From NCBI GenBank assembly GCA_025149285.1, contig CP102274.1:2619501-2683500 (forward strand): a stretch of 64,000 nt of DNA, given 5' to 3'. This stretch comes from Hungatella hathewayi. GTDB taxonomy: Bacteria > Bacillota > Clostridia > Lachnospirales > Lachnospiraceae. Below, one piece after another: positions 19,508 through 27,154 of this stretch. The notes below the pieces were generated by a model, which saw only the letters and a program-made list of their open reading frames with translations, searched no databases and was not told where the DNA came from. The number at the start of each line of letters is the position of its first letter. The first letter of the stretch is position 1. The position numbers and the translations under genes were made by a program.

Positions 19508-19536
19508 TTGACTTGTAAAATGAAATATAGTAAACT
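19508..19536 (+). promoter_or_regulatory. Possible promoter of the AAA-ATPase remnant
   Basis: TTGACT, a 17-base gap, TAAACT, in AT-rich sequence, 58 bases before the decayed gene. Weak -10 element. Confidence 0.35.
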
Positions 19537-19593
19537 TATATTGTGAAAAATCACGGCTTCTTATTGCTGAATTAACTGAAATGGAGGTAATTT

Positions 19594-19915
19594 ATGCAAG
19601 GATACTATCGTTTTTTAAACCGATGCGATATCACTGATGGTTTCAGGGAGGCAACAACGGTCCTTTTTTGTGGATAAGTCTTTATTGATTGAAGAAATAA
19701 ACAAAAAGATTTCAACAAAAGAAAAATTTATTTGCGTAAGCAGATCCCGAAGATTTGGGAAAACTATGGCGTTGGAAATGCTGGCTTCTTATTATATAAA
19801 AGAGGGGGACTGCGGACTCTTTATTCAATAATCTTAATTAAAGAATTTCACACAAATATAGAACATTTAAATTGCCATAATATAATCTATATTAATTTTA
19901 CTGATTAGTTTGAGG
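19594..19915 (+). pseudogene. Decayed AAA-ATPase (DUF1703-type) gene, N-terminal remnant
   Basis: An ATG with GGAGGT 5 bases upstream opens a frame that stops after 27 codons. The next frame then reads FFVDKSLLIEEINKKI and RSRRFGKTMALEML, the N-terminal strand and Walker A region of the family of predicted AAA-ATPases with a C-terminal nuclease-like domain. It stops after GLFIQ, and from about 19841 another frame reads EFHTNIEHLN and NIIYINFTD, also matching the family, before a stop. So only the first 100 or so of roughly 550 residues remain, with at least one frameshift and one stop. The rest is gone, and the CRISPR leader region follows directly. This is a dead gene. Confidence 0.7.
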
Positions 19916-20016
19916 TTATATTATCTGGTCAACAAACATGATACGAAGGTGGAACATTTTGGTGCCTATGAAGGGTAAATGTAGAAAAACCTCTCATTTT
20001 CTAGCCTGTGAATTAT

Positions 20017-20178
20017 GGTGCGAACCAGAAGTGATCATAAAATCCCTGGGAGGTTCGCACCGAGAATTTCGCGGTTATGGAGGGAAGATAGGAGAATTGG
20101 ATGAATTGAGTTAATGAAATATATGCAAAATACCCATGATTATTACTGGTTATATGGTATAATATGTGTGAATTTGCA
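20017..20178 (+). promoter_or_regulatory. CRISPR leader-like region
   Basis: Begins with a perfect inverted repeat, GGTGCGAACC (20017-20026) and GGTTCGCACC (20052-20061). I recall similar GGTTCGCAC-type inverted repeats upstream of type I-C arrays, which I could not verify here. AT-rich sequence follows, with TATAAT at 20158-20163, about 15 bases before the first repeat. The most intact repeats lie at this end, consistent with a leader upstream. The 19916-20016 stretch shows nothing else. Confidence 0.5.
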
Positions 20179-20520
20179 GTCTCTGCTAGCGATAGTGGAG
20201 TGGATTGAAATGTCTGTGATCTCGATGATATCGAGAACCCTCCGCCGTCTCTGCTAGCGATAGTGGAGTGGATTGAAATATGTTTAGCAGAAGGTTACGA
20301 GATAGGGCTGGCATGTCTCTGCTAGCGATAGCGGAGTGGATTGAAATATGAAACTCCCTTTTCCAGTCAGCGCCGCAAGGAGTCTCTGCTAGCGATAGCG
20401 GATTGAAATAGTTGGGAAAAGATACTTTCCTTTGCACCCCCTCTGTCTCCGCTAGCGATAGCAGAGTGTAATCGATTATTACAAAAATAAACCGTTGAGG
20501 GAGTCTCTGCCAGCATTAGA
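20179..20520 (+). CRISPR. Short degenerate CRISPR array, type I-C-like repeat, no cas genes
   Basis: Repeats of 33 bases begin GTCTCTGCTAGCG and end GTGGATTGAAAT. Repeats 1 and 2 (20179-20211, 20247-20279) are identical. Repeat 3 (20315-20347) has one T to C change that improves the stem. Repeat 4 (20382-20409) lost 5 bases between two GGA copies. Repeat 5 (20445-20477) is degenerate at its 3' end, and repeat 6 (from 20503) is only partly recognisable. Spacers are 35, 35, 34, 35 and about 25 bases. The repeat folds as CTCTGCTA-GCGA-TAGCGGAG. Its size, stem and ATTGAAA end fit type I-C. Decay toward the 3' end marks that as the trailer. No cas gene is present within the window. Confidence 0.88.
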
Positions 20521-20588
20521 AGCTTATATTAAATTTATGAAAAAATAATTCACAGACGTTAAAAATAAAAAGACAGAGGAGACAAGGA

Positions 20589-21266
20589 TTGAAATACATT
20601 TTTATACATGGACTTGGACAGGGGCCGGATAGTTGGAATAAAACGGTTTCCTGCATGAGAGAACAGGAAGAGATTCAATGCCTGAACGTATTTGCTTTAA
20701 AAGATGGGGAAGAGATTTCGTATAGCAGAGTATATGAGGATTTTTCGGCGTACTGTGAGTCTGTAAAAACGGAGTTTGGGCTTTGTGGTCTTTCTTTGGG
20801 CGCTGTGATTGCATTAAATTATGTGGTGGAGCATCCGGGAAAGGTAACGTCGCTGGTTTTGATTGGGGGACAGTACGTGATGCCGAAGGGGCTTTTAAGA
20901 CTGCAGAATATGATATTTCGGGTGATGCCGAATGGGATTTTTAAGAAAATGGGGTTAGGTAAGAGAGAACTGATTCAGTTGACAAAATCTATGATGGCGC
21001 TGGATTTCAAGGAAGATTTGGAAAAAGTGGATTGCAGGACACTGATCGTGTGTGGGGAGAAGGACCGGGCAAACAGAAGAGCCGCGGAAATGATGGCAGA
21101 GAAGATTCCTGGGGCGAATATAAAGATACTGGAAGGCTGTGGGCACGAAGTGAATGTGGAGGCTCCGGAAAAACTGGCTGAAAGCCTTGAAGCGTTTTAC
21201 GAAGAAAAGCAGGATGGGAACCTTACAGAAGCCGTGGTCTATGATCAACATGCAGGTGGTGATTGA
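20589..21266 (+). CDS. Alpha/beta hydrolase
   Basis: 225 residues, a compact alpha/beta-hydrolase fold enzyme of unknown substrate, probably cytoplasmic. The first strand and oxyanion loop read FIHGLGQG at the very N-terminus. The nucleophile elbow is GLSLGA (Ser near residue 70), the acid is probably in CGEKDRAN, and the catalytic His is in GCGHEVN. The start is TTG at 20589, with GAGGAG about 8 bases upstream; the hydrolase fold begins immediately, so no later start fits. The start region contains GGATTGAAAT, identical to the 3' end of the CRISPR repeat just upstream. Confidence 0.85.
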   Translation: MKYIFIHGLGQGPDSWNKTVSCMREQEEIQCLNVFALKDGEEISYSRVYEDFSAYCESVKTEFGLCGLSLGAVIALNYVVEHPGKVTSLVLIGGQYVMPKGLLRLQNMIFRVMPNGIFKKMGLGKRELIQLTKSMMALDFKEDLEKVDCRTLIVCGEKDRANRRAAEMMAEKIPGANIKILEGCGHEVNVEAPEKLAESLEAFYEEKQDGNLTEAVVYDQHAGGD

Positions 21267-21378
21267 CAACGGTATACCGACATCCGGGAGCATAAAAAGT
21301 CAGGCTGAATATGCGATGACAGGACGGCGGTAAGGTGTTCAAACAGTGGAAGACAACGGAAATAAGGAGACAAACAGG

Positions 21379-21816
21379 ATGATTAATATCAACAAAGAGA
21401 CGCTGGAAGAGGCGATTTTTGTGATCGCCTCGATTGTGGAGAGGTGTGAGAATGCACAGACCAAATTCAGAGAAGGCACCTCCCAGCATACGCTTTTGAA
21501 AAACAGAATAAGGGCGCTTTATCTCTCAAAGGGACTGGTTGAAGCAGAACTTCTGCGCATGGGAGGTCGATTGTCTGCGGCGTGTTGTGAAGAGGCGGGG
21601 AAATGCGAAACACCAGACAGTTGCGTAATACTGGGAGAAGGCTCTTTCATGGAGGAACTAAAATCAGCGGTTCCTCCTATTGTTTCTATAATCAGTAAAT
21701 GTGAGAAGGCACAGTCAAAATACGAAAAAGGGACGGCGCAGTTTCGGCGGTACGAAAAGATAATCCTTGCCATGAAGGTCTCAAAGACTTTACTGGAAGA
21801 CCAGTTGGAGATGTAA
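21379..21816 (+). CDS. Unknown protein with an internal duplication
   Basis: About 145 residues with two related halves. The first has IVERCENAQTKFREGTSQH, then a helix ending SKGLVEAEL. The second has IISKCEKAQSKYEKGTAQF, then a helix ending SKTLLEDQL. Each unit looks like a helical hairpin of about 45 residues. A Cys-rich linker (AACCEEAGKCETPDSC) joins them. No signal peptide or membrane segment is seen. I do not recognise a family. The ATG at 21379 follows AAGGAG by 9 bases; an earlier ATG at 21346 has no such site. It sits after the hydrolase in the same direction. Confidence 0.7.
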   Translation: MININKETLEEAIFVIASIVERCENAQTKFREGTSQHTLLKNRIRALYLSKGLVEAELLRMGGRLSAACCEEAGKCETPDSCVILGEGSFMEELKSAVPPIVSIISKCEKAQSKYEKGTAQFRRYEKIILAMKVSKTLLEDQLEM

Positions 21817-21898
21817 GCCGTGCCGGAGAAATTAGCAGGAAAGGTGAAGTCGGCCGGACGAAAGTAAAAAAATTACAGGTTTTATAAAATTATCTCCG

Positions 21899-21928
21899 TT
21901 GAAGATTGTCCCTCCTCTTACTTATAAT
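21899..21928 (+). promoter_or_regulatory. Promoter of the sugar ABC importer operon
   Basis: TTGAAG, an 18-base gap, TATAAT, 105 bases before the solute-binding protein gene. No clear cre site is seen in the leader. Confidence 0.5.
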
Positions 21929-22033
21929 AGACTTAACAGGCAGTAAGAAGTTTAGACATAAGGAAGCAGTTTTCAAACATGCACCATGGGACAGGCAACA
22001 GATCAAGAGGACAAACGAGAGGGAGGTTTTACA

Positions 22034-23428
22034 ATGAAGAAGAGATGGATTACTCTGACACTAACGGCGGCCGTTATGGCGGGGCTCTGCGGCTGTGGGG
22101 GGAACAGCGGCACTTCCGGGGCGGGGGACACCACCGGAACGAAAGCGGAGACGGAGACGACTACAGCGAAAGCGGAGACCGTGGCGCAGACGGCCAAAGA
22201 GGAGCAGAAGGGCGAGATTACGCTGCAGTTCTGGGAAATGAATTACGGAAGCGACGACGCCTACTTAGAGACGTGTGAAAAACTGATCGCACAGTATGAG
22301 AGCGAGAACCCGGGCGTGAATATCGAGGTTACGGTACAGCCGTGGGATAATTATTACCAGTTGTTTTTAACCGCAGTCAGCTCCAATGCGGCACCGGACG
22401 TGGCCAGTGTGGCTCTGGATCTTCCGGACATGTACGCCAGAATGGGAGAGGCCCTGGAACTTAACGATGTAGTGGCGGAATGGAAACAGGATGGAACCAT
22501 TGATGACTATGGGGAAGCCACAATGAAATCGTTTACTTACGAGGGCGATCAGATCGCTGTTCCTTATATGGTGGGATACAGAGGGATCTTTTACCGCAGC
22601 GATTATTTGAAGGAGTGCGGAATCGAAAAGGTTCCGGAAACCTGGGATGAACTGCTGGCGGCGTGTGAGAAGATCAAAGAGGTCCGCCCGGATCTGGCTC
22701 CTCTGGATTTCGCGGGAGCAGACATGGGGCTGTGGCACTATTTTATGTGCTTCGCCATGAGCAATGACGCGGGAATCGTGAAGGAGGACGGCACGCCGGG
22801 AAGTACGGATGACAGATATAAGGCGGCCATCGATTTATTTAAGACGTTCAAGGAAAAAGGCTATGTGGCTGACGGTGTCCTGGGACATAAATCAGCGGAT
22901 GCGGAGAAGCTGTATTACAGCGGTAAGTCCGTGTTCTGGTTTACCAGCTTCCCGGCTTCCATCTTCGATTATCCGGAGATTCTGGAAAATACCGAGGTTT
23001 ACAGTGCATTTAAGGGGCCGGACGGAACTGCGGTCAGAACCTCCAGCTTCAGCGATGCTCTGATGGCATTCTCACAGACAAAGTACCCGGAAGAAGCGAA
23101 GAAGTTTGTAAAATGGTGGGCAGAGAACAGCAGCGCTTTATATACCGAAGGCGGATGCTGGGCGTATCCGGCGAAGAAATCCTTCTTCAGCGGCGAGACC
23201 TTTAACAACAAGGTTGCCCAGGGCGTGTTAAATAAGATCGTGCCGACCGCAGTACCGTGTACCTGGCCGATCGAGAACATTTTCCCGGGATTCTCTCAGG
23301 TAAATGGTGAGCAGACGATGAATTACAGCGCGCAGGAGGCGCTTAACGGTAAGGTGGATACCGGCGAGATCGCCAGAATCCAGGCAGAAAAGATCCAGGA
23401 GGCAATCGACATCGCAACAGAAGAGTAG
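22034..23428 (+). CDS. ABC sugar-importer solute-binding lipoprotein
   Basis: Extracellular binding protein of the CUT1 carbohydrate family, about 464 residues. The N-terminus is a lipoprotein signal with LCGC and Cys21 as the predicted lipidated residue, then a Gly/Thr/Glu-rich linker to about residue 55. The mature domain starts ITLQFWEMNYGSDD and contains SSNAAPDVASVALDLPDMY, typical of family 1 binding proteins. The ATG at 22034 follows GGGAGG; an upstream in-frame start would hide the signal peptide. It heads an operon of two permeases, a DUF4838 protein and a two-component system. No ATPase is encoded nearby, so a shared MsmX-type ATPase is likely. Confidence 0.93.
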   Translation: MKKRWITLTLTAAVMAGLCGCGGNSGTSGAGDTTGTKAETETTTAKAETVAQTAKEEQKGEITLQFWEMNYGSDDAYLETCEKLIAQYESENPGVNIEVTVQPWDNYYQLFLTAVSSNAAPDVASVALDLPDMYARMGEALELNDVVAEWKQDGTIDDYGEATMKSFTYEGDQIAVPYMVGYRGIFYRSDYLKECGIEKVPETWDELLAACEKIKEVRPDLAPLDFAGADMGLWHYFMCFAMSNDAGIVKEDGTPGSTDDRYKAAIDLFKTFKEKGYVADGVLGHKSADAEKLYYSGKSVFWFTSFPASIFDYPEILENTEVYSAFKGPDGTAVRTSSFSDALMAFSQTKYPEEAKKFVKWWAENSSALYTEGGCWAYPAKKSFFSGETFNNKVAQGVLNKIVPTAVPCTWPIENIFPGFSQVNGEQTMNYSAQEALNGKVDTGEIARIQAEKIQEAIDIATEE

Positions 23429-23437
23429 TGACCAGAG

Positions 23438-23466
23438 AGGTCCGGCTTTTATAAAAGGCCGGACCT
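23438..23466 (+). other. Intercistronic hairpin between binding protein and permease genes
   Basis: AGGTCCGGC pairs perfectly with GCCGGACCT, and the inner sequence CTTTTATAAAAG is itself palindromic. There is no T run after it. Such hairpins often protect the 3' end of binding-protein mRNA and raise its level over the permeases; that role is inferred. Confidence 0.6.
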
Positions 23467-23490
23467 TCATTAAAAAAGGAGGGACTGCTG

Positions 23491-24372
23491 ATGGAGAAAA
23501 ACCGGAGAAGGTTTGGTCTTAAAATGCTGGTCATGCCGACGATCATTCTGCTGCTGGTCAGCTTTTATCCGCTGTTTAACAGTATTTATTTAAGTGTTAC
23601 CAATACGAATATCTTAAAGAAGGGACAGACGGTCCGGTTTACGGGCGCTGCCAATTTTATCAAGCTGTTTTCGGACAGGACCATGGGGCCGTCCCTGGTG
23701 TATTCCCTGGAGTATGCGTTTATCTGTGTGGCCGCCAGCTATGTGCTGGGACTCTTTCTGGCTGTTCTGCTGAATCAGAAGATCAAGGGAAGAGCGCTGT
23801 TTCGCGGCCTGATTCTGATTCCATGGGCGATACCGACCGTAGTGGCTACGGCGAACTGGCTGTGGATCTTAAATGACCAGTCGGGAATCGTGAACGTGGT
23901 TCTGCAGAGGCTGCATCTGACGGATGGCCCGATTCTGTTCTTTGCAGATCAGAGGATGGCGCGGATTACATGCATCGTGGTGGGAACGTGGAAATCGTAT
24001 CCGTTTATGTGTATGTCGCTGCTGGCAGGTCTCCAGGGCGTTCCGGAGGATGTCTACGAATCGGCCAGGATGGACGGGGCCACAGGAATTAAGACGTTTT
24101 TTTATATCACACTGCCGATGATCCGGAACGTGAGCATGGTGGTCGTGACCCTGATGTTTATCTGGGGCTTTAACAATTTCGATATTATCTATCTTCTGAC
24201 TCAGGGGGGACCGTTGGAGGCGACTTTTACGCTTCCGATCTACACATACAATACCGCGTTTTACCGGGGGCAGATGGGGTATGCATCCGCTATTTCCATG
24301 ATGACTCTTGTGATTCTTCTGTTCTTCTGCGCAGTATACATGAAAATGCAGAAGGGAAAGGATGACGTATGA
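23491..24372 (+). CDS. ABC sugar-importer permease (MalF-type)
   Basis: Integral membrane subunit of a CUT1 importer, 293 residues with six predicted helices. The EAA loop that contacts the ATPase reads YESARMDGATGIKTFFYITLP. GGAGGG is 8 bases before the ATG. It overlaps the second permease by 4 bases, so the two are coupled. Confidence 0.93.
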   Translation: MEKNRRRFGLKMLVMPTIILLLVSFYPLFNSIYLSVTNTNILKKGQTVRFTGAANFIKLFSDRTMGPSLVYSLEYAFICVAASYVLGLFLAVLLNQKIKGRALFRGLILIPWAIPTVVATANWLWILNDQSGIVNVVLQRLHLTDGPILFFADQRMARITCIVVGTWKSYPFMCMSLLAGLQGVPEDVYESARMDGATGIKTFFYITLPMIRNVSMVVVTLMFIWGFNNFDIIYLLTQGGPLEATFTLPIYTYNTAFYRGQMGYASAISMMTLVILLFFCAVYMKMQKGKDDV

Positions 24373-25187
24373 AAAATAAAAAGGGGATCGTTTATGCACT
24401 TCTGATCTTTTTCTGCGCGGCTGCCAATTTACCGGTTCTGTCCATGATTGGAACTGCGTTAAAACCGAGGTCTGAGACGCTGTCAACCGTTTCGCTGTTC
24501 ACGCTGCATCCCACGCTGGATAATTTTATTCATGTGCTTACCAGGACCTCTTTTGCACAGTCTCTCGTCAACACGATCTTCGTGGCGCTGATCGTGACGG
24601 TGCTGTGTGTGGCATTTTCCACGATGGCCGGTTTCGGACTGTCACGGTGCCGCGGTATCCTTTTTGACGGATATACGATGTTCCTCATTATCCTTCAGAT
24701 GCTGCCGGCCATGCTGATTATGATTCCACTGTATGTGACGCTCAGCCGGTTTCATCTGGTGGATACCCACTTCAGCCTTATACTTATCTATACGGCCATC
24801 AATCTGCCGTTCGGTATCTGGACCCTGAAAGGGTTTTTCGACGATATTCCGACGGAACTGGACGAGGCGGCCATGATCGACGGATGCAGCCGCTTTCAGG
24901 CATATTGGAGGATCATTCTTCCTTTTTCCCTGCCTGGAGTGGCGTCGGTGGGAGTGTTTACTCTGATGAATGTTTGGAATGAATATACGATCGCCAGTAT
25001 TTTTATCCAGGATAAAAATCTGCGGACGCTGTCTGTGGGTATCCGGCAGTTTATGATGCAGAATACGACAGACTGGGCTTCCATGAGCGCGGCGGCAACC
25101 ATCGCGGTTCTTCCGGCATTCGTCATGATTATATTTGCACAGAAGTATTTGGTAGGCGGATTGACTTCAGGTTCCGTGAAAGGATGA
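24369..25187 (+). CDS. ABC sugar-importer permease (MalG-type)
   Basis: Second membrane subunit, 272 residues with six helices. The EAA loop reads LDEAAMIDGCSRFQAYWRIILP. It starts within the stop region of the first permease. The DUF4838 gene begins 4 bases after its stop, showing one tight operon. The transported sugar is unknown; the DUF4838 neighbour suggests an oligosaccharide or uronic-acid-containing glycan. Confidence 0.93.
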   Translation: MKNKKGIVYALLIFFCAAANLPVLSMIGTALKPRSETLSTVSLFTLHPTLDNFIHVLTRTSFAQSLVNTIFVALIVTVLCVAFSTMAGFGLSRCRGILFDGYTMFLIILQMLPAMLIMIPLYVTLSRFHLVDTHFSLILIYTAINLPFGIWTLKGFFDDIPTELDEAAMIDGCSRFQAYWRIILPFSLPGVASVGVFTLMNVWNEYTIASIFIQDKNLRTLSVGIRQFMMQNTTDWASMSAAATIAVLPAFVMIIFAQKYLVGGLTSGSVKG

Positions 25188-25191
25188 GCAG

Positions 25192-27135
25192 ATGAGAGAA
25201 AGTGTACTGATTTTGTGCCGCAATGACCGGGAAACGATCCTCTATGCGGCGGAGGAACTGAAACGTTACTTAAGCCTGGCCGGCGTGTCCGCCTGGACCT
25301 CGGTGGGGGAGGCGCACAGCCAGTATATGAAGACGCTGGAGCTGGCGGTGGCACCGGAGGAGTTTCGGGTAAAGGAAGGGCAGTGTCTGGAGCGTCCCTC
25401 TCCCTCTATCTGGCAGAATGCAGACGCCTACGCCATTACCGTAACAGATCTTGGGGGAACCATCAGGGGCTCCAATAACCGCAGTGTGCTGCTGGGGGCC
25501 TACCGGTATTTAAAAGAGCTGGGCTTTGCATTTCTGAGGCCGGACCGGGAGGGGGAACGGATCCCGGCAGCGGTGGGGCCCCACACGGTAAAGATCAGAG
25601 AAGAGGCTTCCAGCCGGTACCGCGGAATCTGTATAGAAGGCGCCGTGTCGTTTGAAAATATTATGCGCTTTGTGACCTGGCTTCCGAAGGCTGGCTTTAA
25701 TACGTATTTTACACAGTTTAAGATTCCCTATGAGTTTTTTAAGACGTGGTACCTCCATACCAATAATCCGTATCACGGAAAGGAGCCGGTGCCCTCGGAA
25801 GAGGAGGTGGACGCGTTTGTAAAAGAAATTCTCGTCCCCCATATGAAGAAACTGGGGCTGATCTGGCAGGCGGGCGGCCATGGCTTTACGACGGGAGTGG
25901 CAGGACTGCCCGGTACGGGATGGGATCCTCTGGCGGAAGAAAAGGTGCCGGAGGAGCGCAGGGAGTATCTGGCGATGATTGACGGGAAGAGGGGACTGTT
26001 TCACGGTGTTCCTTTAAACACCAGCCTGTGCTGTTCCAACCCGCTGGTGAGAGAATTGCTGGTTCGTGAGATCCTGGATTACATTCATGCAAACCCGCAG
26101 CTGGACATGGTTCATGTGTGGCTTGCCGATGACGGAAACAACAGCTGTGAATGCGGAGCATGCGCCGCGAAACGGCCTTCTGACTGGTATATTGAGATAT
26201 TAAATCAGGTGGATGAGGCACTTTCAAAGGAAGGCAGTCCGGTTAAGGTGGTATTTCTGGCGTATTTTGATCTGTTGTGGCCGCCTGTCAGCGCGAAACT
26301 TTTGAATTCGGAGCGATTTGTGTTCATGTTTGCGCCGATTACCCGGTCTTACCGGACGCCGCTTCCGGTGGAAGCGACGGCGCTCATTCCTCCGTATAAG
26401 CGGAATCAATGCAGATTTCCGGTAAATGCGGGGGAAAATATGCATTACTGCAGCGCCTGGAAACAGTTTTTTCCGGGGGACAGCTTTCTGTATGATTATC
26501 ACTACATGTGGAATCAGTTCCGGGACTGGGGCGATTACGGATCGGCAGAAATTCTGTGGAAAGACCTGGTGAACTTGGAAGAGGCGGGCTTTGACGGGTA
26601 TGTAAGCTGTCAGCAGACCAGAGTATTTGCGCCTGCGGGCTTTGGAATGTACGTAATGGCTGAAACGCTCTGGAACAGGAGCCGTACTTTTGAAACGCTG
26701 GAGCGGGAGTATTTCCAGATGGTCTACGGTGATCAGGCGGAGACGGTGCTTTCCTACTGTAAGGAACTCTCTGCACTGTCGTACATGGAACAGCCGGAGA
26801 ACGATGATCCGGGAGTGTGCGCGGGTGCTGCAAAAAAGCTGAAAGCGGCGGCAGATTTAATCAGAACATACCGGCCTCTTTTTGAGAAGAATTTTGGGGA
26901 TGAGAAGATACAGGATCATACGGCCTGGAAATATCTGTTATATTCCGGCAGGGCTGCCGAAATGTACATAAGTATGTTAAAATACAGGAGACAGGGATCA
27001 GAGGATCGGGTTTCGGAGGAGTACCGGAAGTTGAAAGAGTATCTGGGCAGGACGGAGGAAGAATGGCAGGAAGGATTTGACGTCTACTGGTTTATAAAGG
27101 ACAGAGACAAAAAGTTCCTGCCCTCTGATACGTAA
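25192..27135 (+). CDS. DUF4838 protein, probable carbohydrate-active enzyme
   Basis: 647 residues without a signal peptide, so probably cytoplasmic. The first 130 residues resemble the N-terminal domain found before alpha-glucuronidases and GH84-like enzymes, with GSNNRSVLLGAYRYLKELGF. The middle is a DUF4838-like TIM-barrel region with HVWLADDGNNSCECGAC, a Trp-x-x-Asp-Asp-Gly plus Cys cluster typical of that family. The C-terminus is helical. Its place in a sugar-importer operon supports a role in breaking down the imported glycan. No activity can be assigned; a DUF4838 member may be a hydrolase or only a binding protein. Confidence 0.75.
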   Translation: MRESVLILCRNDRETILYAAEELKRYLSLAGVSAWTSVGEAHSQYMKTLELAVAPEEFRVKEGQCLERPSPSIWQNADAYAITVTDLGGTIRGSNNRSVLLGAYRYLKELGFAFLRPDREGERIPAAVGPHTVKIREEASSRYRGICIEGAVSFENIMRFVTWLPKAGFNTYFTQFKIPYEFFKTWYLHTNNPYHGKEPVPSEEEVDAFVKEILVPHMKKLGLIWQAGGHGFTTGVAGLPGTGWDPLAEEKVPEERREYLAMIDGKRGLFHGVPLNTSLCCSNPLVRELLVREILDYIHANPQLDMVHVWLADDGNNSCECGACAAKRPSDWYIEILNQVDEALSKEGSPVKVVFLAYFDLLWPPVSAKLLNSERFVFMFAPITRSYRTPLPVEATALIPPYKRNQCRFPVNAGENMHYCSAWKQFFPGDSFLYDYHYMWNQFRDWGDYGSAEILWKDLVNLEEAGFDGYVSCQQTRVFAPAGFGMYVMAETLWNRSRTFETLEREYFQMVYGDQAETVLSYCKELSALSYMEQPENDDPGVCAGAAKKLKAAADLIRTYRPLFEKNFGDEKIQDHTAWKYLLYSGRAAEMYISMLKYRRQGSEDRVSEEYRKLKEYLGRTEEEWQEGFDVYWFIKDRDKKFLPSDT

Positions 27136-27154
27136 GAAAAGGGAGGGATCGTGC

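Noticed and set aside
20186..20437. Minus-strand open frame across the CRISPR repeats
   Set aside because: It reads through repeats and spacers; the repetitive peptide is a by-product of the array.
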